Source: Flammulina velutipes (taxonomy: Eukaryota; Basidiomycota; Agaricomycetes; Agaricales; Physalacriaceae). From it: DNA of 64,000 bases. Position 1 is the first letter of the stretch. The number at the start of each line of letters is the position of its first letter. The notes under the pieces are model-generated. The model ran no database searches. It worked only from the letters and a program-made list of their open reading frames with translations, and was not told the DNA's origin. Positions 10,202 to 21,586 of this stretch are shown here, one piece after another. Made by a program: the position numbers and the translations under genes. Where the stretch lies: contig CM022376.1 of assembly GCA_011800155.1 (NCBI GenBank), forward strand, positions 1,426,001 to 1,490,000, read 5' to 3'.

Positions 10202-13200
10202 TGATGAGCAGTGCAAAAGAACACCACCAAATCACACACACACACACACTAACTAGTAGGCGTGGAAATGCAAGTCCGCTTCGATAGCGGGTCTGCTTTT
10301 AATTGTTTAGAGTTCAATGAACTGGTCTTTGGGGTTTCGGGAAGGTATGGGGGTTCGATTGCAACGGTTCAAAATGTATAACAAGTTTGAGGGGTAACAG
10401 GGATCTGATCTTTAGTTGAAAACTAGAGGCCAACAAGAGTCACAGGCTGATTGGGATGTGTGAGGCAGACTTAATAAAGCTCCAACCGGTCCGTCAATCT
10501 TCAACCACGCTAAGAGGTCTGCGTCCAGATACCCTGGTATCTATCTAGTGCTCTAAGACTCAACGGACTCTGTCCACGGCTCAAAACGATAGCTTAGCTG
10601 CAGTCTAAACCACACTCAATGGGGACTGGGTCTTCCAATCAGATTCTTTCAAGTAGTTAGATGACTGTTCTGAGACAGCGCCGGGAACGTCGATGGCACA
10701 GGCAATGGCTAAACTTCAATTACTCAAAGTAGCTCCAATGGCTCTAATTTCCTTTTGCTTTCAGATTCAAAGTCACCTCTGTGACAGAACTTCTATTCAA
10801 TCCTATCAAGCCAACCGATGGTAAATACTGCTTTGTGGGCTGCGTCTACTGGGGGTCTAAGCTAATTTACAGTATGCTAACAAGCATATTATATAGGTAT
10901 TTCTAAAGAGCGTGACTAAAGCTGGTTTACTGTGTTTTACCTGCCACAGGAGCGGCCACCACGTTGGCGGGCCCCGTGAACCTCGTTGTGCCCTGGGCCA
11001 TATGGCCTTCATCATTCTTAGCCAGGTATTTGTCCTGGACGCACCCAATGAGGAGTGGCATACCGCGCGGGCACACAGCTCCTGAGTGATCCAAGGTCAG
11101 CTGGCATGCTTGTTCCATGTGTATCTCTCCATTCTTAGGTGATCCGCGCGGGCCTTCAATTAGCACCCGCATGATCCCTGTTGCCTTGTGTTTTTCCTCT
11201 CTCGATAGAGAGGCCTTATTTCCAATAATGCCCCGCCCAGGAATCGGGCCCGTCGTGTTGGCGGCTCAACTCCTAGGTGGGTCCTACAGTGCCTCTGGCG
11301 CTTCCTATGCAGAGCCCGAATACTATCCAACAGAGGGACTTGGGTTTCTGTGCTAGATCTGGGAGATCTGCCCGATCTGGATTATATTGATGAGATCCAG
11401 GGAGTCAGAGCGTGATTCAGGAATAAGGTTTACTTCCCCTGAGATCATGACTCATGACGTGACATGCCTTTGATGGATTCGATGGTCGATCTCCGTCCTC
11501 TGCGTTTTGGTAGCTAAGTCCGTACAAGTGTGGCGGGTGGCTCGTGAACTGTACTTGAAAGAGTGCGATCCTTATTTCTAAGTACCTGACACGATGGCGG
11601 GTGCAAGACTGAGTACTGGTTTTATTGATCGAACTAAGTCGAGTTACTTGTATTATAGTTTTAGGTTCCTCCCGCTTCGACATCTGGAAAAGGGTAATTT
11701 CTTTAAGTTATCTATAGTCAACTTAAAGCTGTTAGGTTGCTAAAGTCACAAAAGTCATGAAAGTTGTCTACGAGCATGGTTAAACACGACACTTATCTTA
11801 AGTTGCAGTAAGTTACTCAAAAGTTACACTCAAGTTGGAATAAGTTGAGAGCTGTGTTTAACCATGGCCTAAGATGTCTCAAAGTCAACTTGAGTCTAAC
11901 TTGAGTCTGACCTAAAGCTGTCCAATTCTATCAATATAATAACATTTGATTAGAAGCTAATCCAGTCAGATATCATACAATTTAGATAGAAAACAATCAA
12001 TTATTATTGCAACTATCAATAAACAGATACAATATACACTATCAAGTAACTAGCATACAATAGTTCAAAAGAAATACTAAAAGCAAGAGCAGATTAGTCA
12101 AAGATACAAGTCAAAAGAGCAAGAAACATACCAGAACATTAAACACAGTCAAAAGAGAGCACCTTTGAACAAGAGACAATGATTAGCAATCATAAGAAAA
12201 GAAGAAGCAAGTCCACATACCAAGAGAACATTCAAGACTTGAAGATTTAAAGAGGGAACATGGAGGAAGGAGGTCAAGAGAGGAATGATGGGATCAGAGC
12301 TCAGCTCTGGTTTAAATACCAACATGAAGTCACATGACCAGGGCAGAGGGTTTGGGTCCGGAGGTCCGGACCTAAATTGCCTGCCTGTTGGACTTGATCA
12401 ATTCTTGATTCTTGATTTACCACTGTTCACTCAATAACTCTCTGGGACTTGTATGGAAGATAATGGACCTATATATGGTTGGAAAGCGTTTAATTAGGGC
12501 TACAAGACGAGCCTATAACCGTGGGAAAATAAGGGGTGCAGCTCTGGCCATAAGTCATTCAATCAATTCTCTGTTTCTTGTGTTCAAGCAATAGCACTAC
12601 TACACTTGACTGGAAGGTATAAGTATTATATACTGTCAGAAAGTGTTTAATTAGGCCTACAAGACACTTATATAATCATGGGAATCGCAGGGATGCACCA
12701 CAAGTTATAGACAAAATAGATAATTTTACTCGGATTTCTCTAGTCTCTCCCACTCACAGCATATCTACACCATTGCTGTTAGCTAGTAGACAATGACTAG
12801 ACAACTTGAGAGAACCTCAGTTGAGCTTTAGGTACCTCAAGTTGACTGCTGTACTAGCTCTAACTTGAGACAACTTGAGTGTCTTTTAGATAGAAGCTTC
12901 AGTGCAATTATCTTATGTTAACTGTGAAGCAACTATAGACAATACATAAAAAACATTTATCTTAAGTTAACTTTCTCCAACTTTGGTTAGCTTTCTGTGA
13001 CTTGGGGCTGTCTTTAGTTGTGTGCTAGAATCCGAGTATCTTGAACCAACTTTTCTGACTAAAGACAACTTATTTGACTTAAGTTACAAGCTTGAAGTAA
13101 CTTTGACTTGAGGTAACTTAAGATTATAAGGCCTTTCCAGATGGAGAGCGGGGTCGATTGCCTGGCTGAACCAGTGCATGACTTCAAGGTTCCAAGGATG

Positions 13201-13359
13201 AGTCCCAGTAACAAGGACCTTCTCTGTACTGCTAGCCTGGTGTGGAGTGGTATATTCCGCCCATAGTGTCTTCTTCCTATGTTCATTCTGCCTTGTTTGC
13301 CTTGTACCAAATCGCAAAATATGGGGGATTTGCCCATCCAAATATTACAAGGTGTATCA
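10202..13359 (-). repeat. gypsy 5' LTR, split by a nested TIR element
   Basis: With the nested element (11681-13143) removed, the LTR is about 1.69 kb. On the plus strand it begins TGATGAGC and ends GGTGTATCA, so it has TG...CA termini. It matches 21660-23358 in inverted orientation. Bases 10202-11680 match almost perfectly apart from one CA unit in the microsatellite at 10233-10249. The outer 216 bases (13144-13359) match at roughly 93% by eye. It contains no gene; open frames inside it are spurious. Confidence 0.85.
11681..13143. mobile_element. 1463-bp TIR element nested in the LTR
   Basis: The ends are CATCTGGAAAAGGG and, reverse-complemented, CATCTGGAAAGGCC. Beyond the ends both sides carry similar AAGTTA/CAACTT-rich subterminal sequence in inverted orientation. 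Comparison with the uninterrupted LTR at 21660-23358 gives the empty site directly (joined at 21880/21881) and shows a 2-bp duplication (GA) at the insertion point. No transposase frame is present. The interior 12184-12742 matches the start of the window. The superfamily is unclear; a 2-bp duplication would suit a Tc1/mariner-like element, but TA is the usual target there. Confidence 0.8.
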
Positions 13360-13626
13360 CTGTTCACTATGCCAATCTGGTCCTCTGTGGAAAGACAACC
13401 AGAGGCCTTCCCATTCCTAGTGATTAATTAGCACAAGCTCAAGAGAGTATCACTGGAATACTTACAGCAGATCCTGGTATTAAATCTTCTTAGGTCCATA
13501 AGCGCTCACGGCTAATAACATGTAGACACATCAATCGCACAAAGTCACAGAAAAGCCAGACACGATCATCTCCGACGATAGCGGCCATGATTCGGATGAC
13601 ACGGTTGTCTGAACTATGGCTGCCAG
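13360..13626. other. gene-free stretch, possible exon remnant
   Basis: These bases lie between the LTR and the next hAT-like element. On the minus strand the frame reading HSSDNRVIRIMAAIVGDD, then VWLFCDFVRLMCLHV, is open and protein-like. It could be a displaced exon of the gene at 14970-15615, cut off by the hAT-like insertion. I see no second line of support. Confidence 0.3.
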
Positions 13627-13875
13627 TAGGGCTTTAAGGTCCGGTGTCCGGTCTTTTTCATTTTTTTCAAGGACCGCCAACCGGGGCAGTCCTTCATTTT
13701 CTTCTTTTTGGAAGGACCATCAACCGGGACCGGTCTTTTAATTAGACCGTCGCGACTGCAGTCCGGTCTTTCCAGTCTGACCAGTTGAACCGGGGGCCAG
13801 TCCGGACTGCAGTCCAACTGGTCCAACTGTTGCACAGCGCATCCCAAGGTCGAGTTGCGTGCACAAAAATGTGCA

Positions 13876-13952
13876 TCTAGTAAGGATTGAACTCAAGATC
13901 TCACCTATTACAGGTGAAATTGAGGTGTTCTAACCACTAGACCACAGTGTCT
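13876..13952 (-). other. tRNA-like sequence (SINE head or tRNA pseudogene)
   Basis: On the minus strand there is a good Pol III A box (TGGTCTAGTGG) and, about 45 bases downstream, a B box (GAGTTCAATCC), at the spacing found in tRNA genes. The T arm can pair at four of five positions, but bases expected to form the acceptor stem do not pair. It is therefore not a functional tRNA. It lies inside the hAT-like element and could be a tRNA-derived SINE head. Confidence 0.45.
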
Positions 13953-14011
13953 TATTATACATAGTAACTTTATGCAATATACTATGTCATCGTCAAATTT
14001 CAACTCATAAT

Positions 14012-14596
14012 TAGGGTTTAAAAGTTAGGTCGGGTCGGGTTATAGACCCACTTTTTGCTCTAACCTAACCTTAACTAGTTAGTCGAAAGTCCAGATTTGC
14101 TCTAACCTCTAACCTTAACTAGTCGTAAATTCTAACCAGTTACTGAAGGGGCAGTTATAACCAGTCATGACCAGTTATAGCTTTTTTAGGTTATAACTAG
14201 TTAGTGACTAGCTATAACTAGTTATTTTGGTCAAAAATGAAGCAGAGTAAGTATAATATATAAGATTGGTTGATAGAAGTAAAGTATCAATTAGTTATTG
14301 TCTTGTATACTATTATATATTAGTGTTGATAGCTAAAAATATTTTAAAACTACTTAATCTTAACAAAATCAGATGTAAAATTATGATTTATAACTCATTT
14401 GACCAGTTTTAACTCAGTTATAGTCAGTTATAACTAGTCATTTGCCAGTTAGTCACTTTTTCAGGAAAAGGTCTAACTGCTAACCTTAACTAGTTACAAT
14501 TTCTAACCAGTTAAAATTCTGAACAGTTAGATAGCAGTTAAGTTAGGTCGAGTTACAGATTTTAACCAGTTGGACTAACCTAACTTTTAAACCCTA
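14012..14596. mobile_element. hAT-like MITE, copy 3
   Basis: This is the 585-bp inverted partner of 2497-3081, with ends TAGGGTTTAAAAGTTAGGT and CTAACTTTTAAACCCTA. It is flanked on both sides by a perfect 8-bp direct repeat CTCATAAT (14004-14011 and 14597-14604). This is the intact insertion from which the copy at 2497 was derived. Confidence 0.93.
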
Positions 14597-14969
14597 CTCA
14601 TAATTATGTATTCAAGTGTTCATTTGAGAGGGTAATTATTGTGATTATTCAATTCAACTTGATATATGAGCTGAAATATATGTTTTTGTACTCTAAACTA
14701 GCTAAAATATGTCTGAACACCCTTTGGTAGTCCGTTTTACTATAGACCAGTCCACGACTGGTCGCACCAGTCTTTTGGCAGTCCTAAATATTCTCATCCG
14801 ACCTCAGGACTGCCAACTGGGACCAGTCTTTTTTCCAACCGGTCTTTTTCTCTTGGCGGTCTTTTTGCGGTCCGGTCCGGTCCAGTTGGCAGTCGTTTGG
14901 CAGTCCATAGGACCGGACCTTAAAGGCCTAGCAATGATAGACGCCAGGGCATGGGCCCTCCATAACAAC

Positions 14970-15615
14970 CTAGTAGACGACTTCTGCCTCAGGCGTCTCC
15001 TCGAAGAATGGGTACGGCCATGCGGAGGTGTTCTGCACATAAGTAGAAAAACGTACAGAGTCTTTAGGCCGCCCCCATGGCGGCGACACTGATGGCAAGC
15101 TCCGCGGCCATGCTGATTCCCCCCACCCATTATCACCCCCACCCGTCTGCCTGGCGCCTTCATCTGCAACGGTGGGAACTGTTTTCTGCTTCGCTGGGGG
15201 CATTTCGTCATGCTCGTCGTCGTCTGCCTTCCTTTTTTTGGAGCTGCCGGATTGCGGGGGGGAAGAGTCAGAATCGTCGTCGGATAGCTTAATATAAAGA
15301 GTGCTCTGTCGGGGCTTCGATGGGGGCTTGATGCTTGAGAGGAACTCGTTGAACGTGTCTGCAGATGGAGTACTTCCGCGCCCTTGGAAAATTGCCTGAT
15401 TGTTTTTGTGAGCTTGCTGGGCCATGGCCAGACGGAGGCGAGTAGGCGCTCTAGGAGCGACAAAGCCAAACGGAGGAAGCTGCTCTATATCGCGTTCTGA
15501 AGGTCCTATATCTGGAAGAGCGTCAGTGGTGTATCGTGTTAGATACAGGTAACACACGGGTGTTTGAACACTCAGGGGGCACAGGGGATACATCGTTTAC
15601 TTCATTTGGTGGCAT
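14970..15615 (-). CDS. hypothetical nuclear-type acidic protein, copy 2
   Basis: This is the same gene as at 1478-2123 with one residue changed (Ala to Thr). Exon 1 is 15615-15558, the intron 15557-15512 and exon 2 15511-14970. It lies on the same strand as the KDZ transposase and about 550 bp downstream of that gene's stop, so it might be a second gene of the same transposon, but nothing else links them. Its predicted features are an acidic serine-rich stretch, a KKRK basic patch and a Trp/Pro-rich end. A hAT-like element end lies 39 bases beyond the stop and may have truncated the original gene. No function can be assigned. Confidence 0.5.
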
Positions 15616-15809
15616 TGGAGAATAGAGGCAACTGATCACGAATTCTATATAGCATGATTAGTGAAGTAGGAGACCAATGAAGGTGTGCGTACTCAGTGTA
15701 TTCATGCAGCTAGGTGGTGGTTGGATTGTATGTTGATATCATACTAGGGCCGCCAGGGCAAAGCACCACGCACACCGGTATCAATACCATCATCCATGGC
15801 GGTGGCACG

Positions 15810-16166
15810 GTACCCCCGATCGTGATATCTAATTAGAGTGATTTAACCGCCTGTACGCAGTCAGGCAATAGCTCCCAATAGCTCGGTCTACCTTTGCGCT
15901 CAATAATACTGTCCTCCACCGGGATATCGTCGGGTCAGGTAGCCGGTGCCGTGCAGCTGATCATCCGCCCTCGCTCTGATGTCGCATCATTCTAATTACT
16001 CGATCCGGCATCATGCCAGATACATTGATCAACGTCCCGCCCATCGTGCTCGTTGTTGGTGGCGGCATCGTGCCAATTATCATTATAAAATTACAAATAA
16101 ATAGGAATAAATTAGATGATGGCTTATATAGTGATAGAATAGTGTAACATATATATGTAGCGCTCG
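15810..16166. other. gene-free stretch downstream of KDZ gene
   Basis: I see no coding frame here. It may hold the 3' untranslated region and the terminal part of the KDZ transposon, but I could not match a terminal repeat to the far side of the gene. Confidence 0.4.
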
Positions 16167-19100
16167 TTAGGCATCTGATACGCAAGCGACAAGTTCAAAC
16201 TGCGCCACAAGTTCCTCCAGTGCTGATTCGTTGTCGTCGTCATCGCCGTCATCGTCCTCGCCATCGCCGTCAGCGCTAGCGTTTGTATTCGGCTGCTCAG
16301 CATTGGTAGATGCGGCGTTGGATACAGCCAAAGGCGCTGAGGCAGAGGTCCCGTCCATAATGCTGACCTGAACGGCACTGGGGGTGGCGTCAACCACCAT
16401 TGGCTCCACACTGCTCATCTCCTCACCGTCAGGAGGAATGTCCGCAGGTGGAACAACTTGGTGATGGACACCTGGCTGCAGGTTCCCAGTGAACCCCGGG
16501 ACCATGGATAGTTTGACCAGATTGTCGAGGTGGCGCGCATTGAACCTTGCTCTGACACGGCGCAAGCGGTCGATTTGGAAGGCGATCCGGGCATCTTTGT
16601 CTTGCCAAACGATCCATTGACGTTCCAGCTCTTCGTCTTGGATGTAGGTGATAAGCTGGTGTATCTCGATGTTGAGGCGCAAGATCTCTTCTTTGGCGTG
16701 TTGTGTCTTGAAGAATCTATCCATGAGCACACGGGCCCATGGCTGTGCCCAAACGTCCTCTCGTATGTCATGGCGAGACTCTCGAAGGATATTGAAGTCC
16801 GAGAGAAAGGTGTACTCGACAACTTGATCCCAGTCAAGGTTGGGCTTTGGGGGGCAGAAATTGTTGGCGGTGTTGTTGTATTTGTCGAGTGCTGTGCGTA
16901 TAGCTTGCGAGCGGCTCTTTAATGTGTCGGCAATGTGCTTTCTAAGCTTGTAGCCTGTTTTGTTGAGCATACAGCGAGGTTTTTAGCATGACGAGCAACG
17001 TACCAGTCTGAGATTGATTCATCTTGGTGAGCTCAAACAGCCTTGCAACGACAAGGCCTTCCAGCACATCCAACACCCTGTGATATGCCCTTGCTCTGAC
17101 AAGCGACTCTGTTGCTTCCCAAAGCTGAGACATAGGAGTCCAGTGTTCCGACGCGCCGATCTTTAACTTGACCTCCAAAACCTGCACGTCGTCCAGTGCA
17201 CGATCCAGTTTTTCTTGTGTATGGCAACGCGCTGTCTCAATGGATTGCGTGTAGTCGCGGTCGTTGATGGAGTCTGGCGTCAAGACGTTCCACTGGTCCT
17301 TAGCGCGGCTGAGCTGGCTTTGATACTGTCTTAGAAGCTTGAGCTTCACGAGGTATTCCATTTGCAATGTTTCCTCGAGAGGCTCTCTTTTGAGCTGCTC
17401 CAAGTATGTGTGTTCCTCCAACAACCAAGTCGCGAAGACGTCTGTGGAGGTGATTCCTTTCTCCGCCATTGCAATGCCCAGCATGTACTCATTGCTAAGG
17501 ATCTCCAGAGCTTGACGATAATTGTTCACCAGAAAGGAACCTGAGGAGACGTCAGATAGGCATACGATGCAGTTCCTCAGAACTCACTTAGCCTCTCATA
17601 GGTGTCTACATCCGTACGCCGTAGAACTGCAGTGATCAGCCTACGATGGTGAAATCTAGTAGCATACCGAGTAACGCTAGCCACGGCGTTAGTCCTCGAG
17701 AATTCACGCTCACAGCCTTCAAAGTCTTCAAGGCCGCACCCGCACTTGTACGTTGGCAGCTTACAGCACTGGCAGTGACGGTTGTGGGCGTAGCCGTGGA
17801 AGAGGCCAACAAGCGATGTATAACGCAGGCGCTCGGCAAGCTCGCAGAGCACAGGCGTCCTCTTTATCATAGTGCCAAACTTGCAGCCAATGTTGTATCC
17901 TCCTCCAAGGTCAGCGCCAAGAGTCTCAAGGAGGTGTTCCACAATGGCCAAAGGATATTTCGCCCTGGTAAGAAAGTCAGGTTGTGCATGCGGGACAGCG
18001 AGTAAGAAATACGCACAACTCTCCGCTTCTTATCATGTCGGCAGCCACTAGAACAAACCCATGGCGGCAAAGGGCAAGGAACAAGCCAGTCTCTTCAAAG
18101 ATGCCCCACATCCTGGAGACCATATCATTCTTCATGTTCTCCCAACGGTCTTCACAGAGGTTGAGCTCGTCCACCTCCGGAGCCTTGCCCACTAAGTTGC
18201 TGAGCCTCTCCTTTGACCATGCATCAACCTTCTCCCTGGCGAGAAAATAATCAGAGCCATTAGAGCGATTGTCAAGCCGCTCCCTGCTCTCCGGAGGGCT
18301 ATCGTCGTCAGTGTTGTCCTTCGGCGATGAGCGATACACTTGAGGGAGTCGTTCCCGTCCATGCAGAAGAGGATGCGGTAGACCAGCTCCTCTTCGCCTT
18401 CGAGTTCGTACATGCAGCAGGGACAAGCATTTCTTATGCGATGATGTAGGCCATCACGTGCGAGAGCTTCTTGAACCTTGCGATCGACTGCTAGCAAAAT
18501 GTCCTCGTAGATGTCGTAGGCTATAGAGAACTGTGTCTTGAGCGTGGTTCTGGGCGGCGTCTAACTAAGTCAGTCAGCAGAACAGATCACTTGCGAACAG
18601 CAACATACTAGATGGATATCTCCCAAGGTCTTGACAAAAGCCTCAACAGAGAGTTGAGGGCAGCAAAGCCGGGTGACGCGGAAGAGTTCAAGCATTCGGA
18701 CGGTGATGGTGTATGTGTGGAATATAGGCGCCACTGGAATGAGGCCTTGACGAACCATAGCCGCCGTGGTCGTAACATCCCCTTCCTCCACCGTAATGAT
18801 TTGCTCCCTGCGCCCTGTTTGATTCAGTCAGATTTCGCAATGCTGGGATGGGGGTGATGCACAAAAGATGTCTATAATGTTTAGAGTATGCCGTTGGGGC
18901 TGCCCTTCCGCTGAACTCGAGGCGCTCGGAGCGGGAGACACGTTATGCAGACCGTCGACACCACGGCTCGAGGACCACCCCAAATACGTGTCTACAAGAC
19001 TTGGCAGTTGGGCACGAAACATGTTCACGCGTCGTTGTGTTCTATCCCTTCGCGTGCGCCAATCGCGTCTGGCTCCCGGCCTGCACCTTTTGAATAATGA

Positions 19101-19506
19101 GACAAGCTGTAGATCAAATGCATGACAACGTACGATTGGGCTTCGCAATACTCGTCCGCCAGGCTGTCCAAGACATCCTGGAACTCCCCTCCTTTGTGGC
19201 TAGCTAACAACTGCTCATGTCCACCTAGGACATCCGCCATCATCTCTACATCATCGCCTCCATGGGAGTAGTCATCGGCAGGAGGAACAGGCGGCGGAGG
19301 TTGCGAGAGCTCGTGAAGCTTGAGTCGTTCAGCACGGCTTTTAGCTGATGAATTCTGGCAGTGCGCTCAGCGAAGTCGTTTTCCTTGAGTCGGTGTATTC
19401 CAGCAGCGTTATATACGACCCGAGTGGACGATCCAGCGCTGGCGCTGTTGATGGCAATTCGCGGTGGTTTGACCTTGATGAGTTTCTGTGATTTCTTGTT
19501 GACCAT
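16167..19506 (-). CDS. KDZ-family transposase
   Basis: A multi-exon gene is read from the Met at 19506 (MVNKKSQKL) down to the stop at 16167, with roughly eight exons and short introns. Family hallmarks appear in order. After the N-terminal region, AGREPDAIGAREGIEHND is followed by CPCCMYELEGEE and CMDGNDSLK (18500-18300), the first acidic catalytic region. Then come YNIGCKF, LFHGYAHNRHCQCC and GLEDFEGCEREFS (17900-17700), the signature block of KDZ (Kyakuja-Dileera-Zisupton) transposases. The C-terminal third is helical and ends in an acidic run of Asp/Glu. KDZ proteins are predicted RNase H-fold enzymes encoded by large DNA transposons abundant in mushroom-forming fungi. I see no stop inside the conserved blocks, so the gene may be intact, but the exact exon borders need RNA evidence. 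Confidence 0.85.
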
Positions 19507-19972
19507 TCTGCCCAACAAACACAGTGACAAACATGTGACTGGTGTAACAGTGTGAGGCTGCGGCACTTGCCGACGAGCTCTACAGTTCCTTTACATTAAA
19601 CTTTTTCTGTCCTACCGCCACCCTCTCGTCCCAACAACCAACACTGTGAGTCGTTCTACTTATGACTGCTGTGATCTTGAAGGCGGGGTGTCGCGATCTG
19701 AGAGCAGAGGACATCATTGTTGGCATCACTCCCTGGAGCCACAATCGGCGCTGTTTCTCGCTCACGCGTCTGGCTTTCGTTATCGCGTGCAGAGCCCCAG
19801 CGTTGAACTACAAACTAATCACGCTCAACAGGCCTCAAGAAGAATGTGGTTTTTAAAAAAGGTATGTGTCGTTGGATTTGACTGCCTATGCTAAAGGACT
19901 TTCAGCTACGCAACAACAAAGAGTACACCCCGAGCCTATCTCCGCAACCTCTGTGTTTGACCTTCCTGCCGC

Positions 19973-21586
19973 TAGAGCTTTAAAGTCAGGTTGGTTGAAC
20001 TGCTTCGAACTGCTCAACTGGACTGAACCTCAACTGCAAAGGACTGAACTACTAGTGTAGCAGTCGGAGTTCCCAACCAGTTGCAGTCTGAGGTTCTTTC
20101 ATCTTTGTAAAAAATGACCAACTGCTCCAAGACTGGTTGAACTGGTTGAACTGCTTCTAAAGGTAATTGCTCTTAAAACTAATTAAATAGCCTAATAATA
20201 TACTAAATTGAGCTTCTTACATGAGAAGTACTTCATATATCTAGTATATATATAGTAATAGAGTTTAAGTAGTACTAATAATTATGAAAAAGACAGTTTA
20301 AACATTCTGAAACCTAGAGCTTAAAAGTCCAGTCCGGTCTGGTCTTTTTATCTTAAAATTTGAAGACCACCAGCCAGTCCTCAGATTTTCTCAGATTTCA
20401 AGGACCGCACACCGGGACCGGTCCTAAATCAGGATCGCTAGGACCGCAGTCCGGTTATAGCAGTTAGACCGGTCAGACTGTTCAACGGTCCGGACTGCAG
20501 TTAAATCGGTCAAACTGTTGCATTTTTGTCAAAAGACTCGTGTCTTTGCGAGTTTTTTGATTTTATTAAGTTTATATCAAATATTATCACTAATCTTCTT
20601 AATAAAAGGTCATTCTAATAATTAATTGCATGTTTTGAAAATAGTTGAGTGAAGCGTGGGAACACAGAACTGGACCAACATCTTCCTACAGTGGGCCATA
20701 CTAGTATAATACTCATCCAGTAATTCAATAAGAACCAGTCTTCTATTATATATCTCACTATCTTGTCTATACTAGTTGCATCTAGAACAGTATATGTATG
20801 CTAGAAAATTGTCAAATGTAAGAAATCTATTGATCAGCACATGTTACACTACTAGGTAGTAGCTTTTGATATAGTAGTGCTGCATAAACTCTTTTGTAAT
20901 ATGTTCTATATGTCTATTATAGCTTTCTATTTCCATCATAATCTCACTTAGGACCCAAAGCCCCAGCTTCTAGAGCATGAGTATTGATTCTGTATCATAT
21001 ACTCTTCTGAACTGGTTCAGGACCAGTCCTAGCAGTCTTTTACCGGTCCTGTAAAATTCTTCCTTTTCCCAGGACTGCGGACCATGACTGGTTCGAACTA
21101 GTACCCGGTCCTTATACAGTCCGGTCTTTTTTGGGTCCGGTCCAGTCCAGTTCACCGGTCATTAGCAGTTCTATGAACCGGACCTTGAAGCTCTACTGAA
21201 ACCTAAGTTTAGACTAACACATTAGTATCAATTAATATTATCTAGCTTATATGTACTGTTCAAACATCTTTAATCAAGTTTATATATGTTATAACTTATA
21301 TATAGAACATAATAGTGACTTTGAAGAGTTGTATAGATATAAATTATTATAAAAAGAAAGAGTATAACTAGTTTGAACCAGTTTGAACTGGTTCTAAACT
21401 AGTCTGAACTAGTAAGCAGTCCAACTGGTTGAACTGCAAGAACTCAACTGCAGTTTGATGCAGTTGGTTCATTAGACTGGTTGCAGTTGCAGTTCTATGA
21501 AAATCTGAAAAATATTGAACCAGTCGGGTTGCAGTTCTCTAATTTTAAGGTGCAGAACCCGACTGCAACCCGACTTTGAAGCCCTA
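19973..21586. mobile_element. outer hAT-like element
   Basis: The ends are TAGAGCTTTAAAGTCAGG and CCCGACTTTGAAGCCCTA. A perfect 8-bp direct repeat CCTGCCGC flanks it (19965-19972 and 21587-21594). Its terminal regions are rich in CAACTG/GGTTGAACTG motifs. It contains a second hAT-like element at 20315-21195; without it the outer element is about 725 bp. No transposase is visible. Confidence 0.93.
20315..21195. mobile_element. inner hAT-like element
   Basis: This is an 881-bp element with ends TAGAGCTTAAAAGTCC and GGACCTTGAAGCTCTA, flanked by a perfect 8-bp direct repeat CTGAAACC (20307-20314 and 21196-21203). Its subterminal regions carry GGACCG/CAGTCC motifs, as in the element at 13627-14930, so these two belong to one family. 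It lies wholly inside the outer element and is the younger insertion. Confidence 0.93.

Larger units (their letters stand above)
3082..13359 (-). mobile_element. degenerate Ty3/gypsy LTR retrotransposon, 3'-truncated
   Basis: The order on the minus strand is LTR (13359-10202), primer-binding-like site, gag, aspartic protease, reverse transcriptase, RNase H and integrase. Protease-RT-RNaseH-integrase is the Ty3/gypsy order. The copy ends at 3082, inside the integrase core, so the integrase C-terminus and the 3' LTR are missing. It contains several frameshifts and in-frame stops, one MITE inside the coding region (7488-8098) and one TIR element inside the LTR (11681-13143). It cannot encode a working polyprotein. 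Confidence 0.92.
13627..14930. mobile_element. hAT-like element with a nested MITE
   Basis: The ends are TAGGGCTTTAAGGTCCGG and CCGGACCTTAAAGGCCTA, inverted repeats of each other with few mismatches. Both terminal regions are dense in GGACCG/CAGTCC motifs, like the element at 20315-21195. Without the MITE (14012-14596 plus its target duplication) it would be about 710 bp. The 8-bp flanks (GCTGCCAG and GCAATGAT) do not match, so either a flank has been rearranged or two different ends are being paired. Confidence 0.6.
14012..15809 (-). repeat. inverted duplication A, copy 2 (1798 bp)
   Basis: This is the inverted partner of 1284-3081. Because both MITE target duplications are intact here, this looks like the source locus. 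The right limit at 15809 (GGCACG) borders sequence leading to the KDZ transposase gene, which has no counterpart beside copy 1. Confidence 0.9.

Noticed and set aside
10233..10249. The CA microsatellite as a separate feature or CRISPR-like array
   Set aside because: A simple dinucleotide repeat inside the LTR that varies by one unit between copies; no CRISPR array is present in the window.
10857..11356. Open frames of 63-81 codons in the LTR, identical in the second LTR copy
   Set aside because: Conservation is explained by LTR duplication, and both strands are equally open; not genes.
13059..13427. Frames on both strands in the outer LTR segment, repeated near 21472-21772
   Set aside because: Same reason: LTR sequence, with stops and differences that break the frames between copies.
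13876..13952. A functional tRNA gene
   Set aside because: The A and B boxes are good, but the acceptor stem does not pair and the anticodon arm is irregular.
1284..15809. The inverted pair A read as LTRs or terminal inverted repeats of one large transposon
   Set aside because: The copies lack matching outer target duplications, one junction is a MITE end inside gypsy integrase, and the intervening sequence is several unrelated elements.
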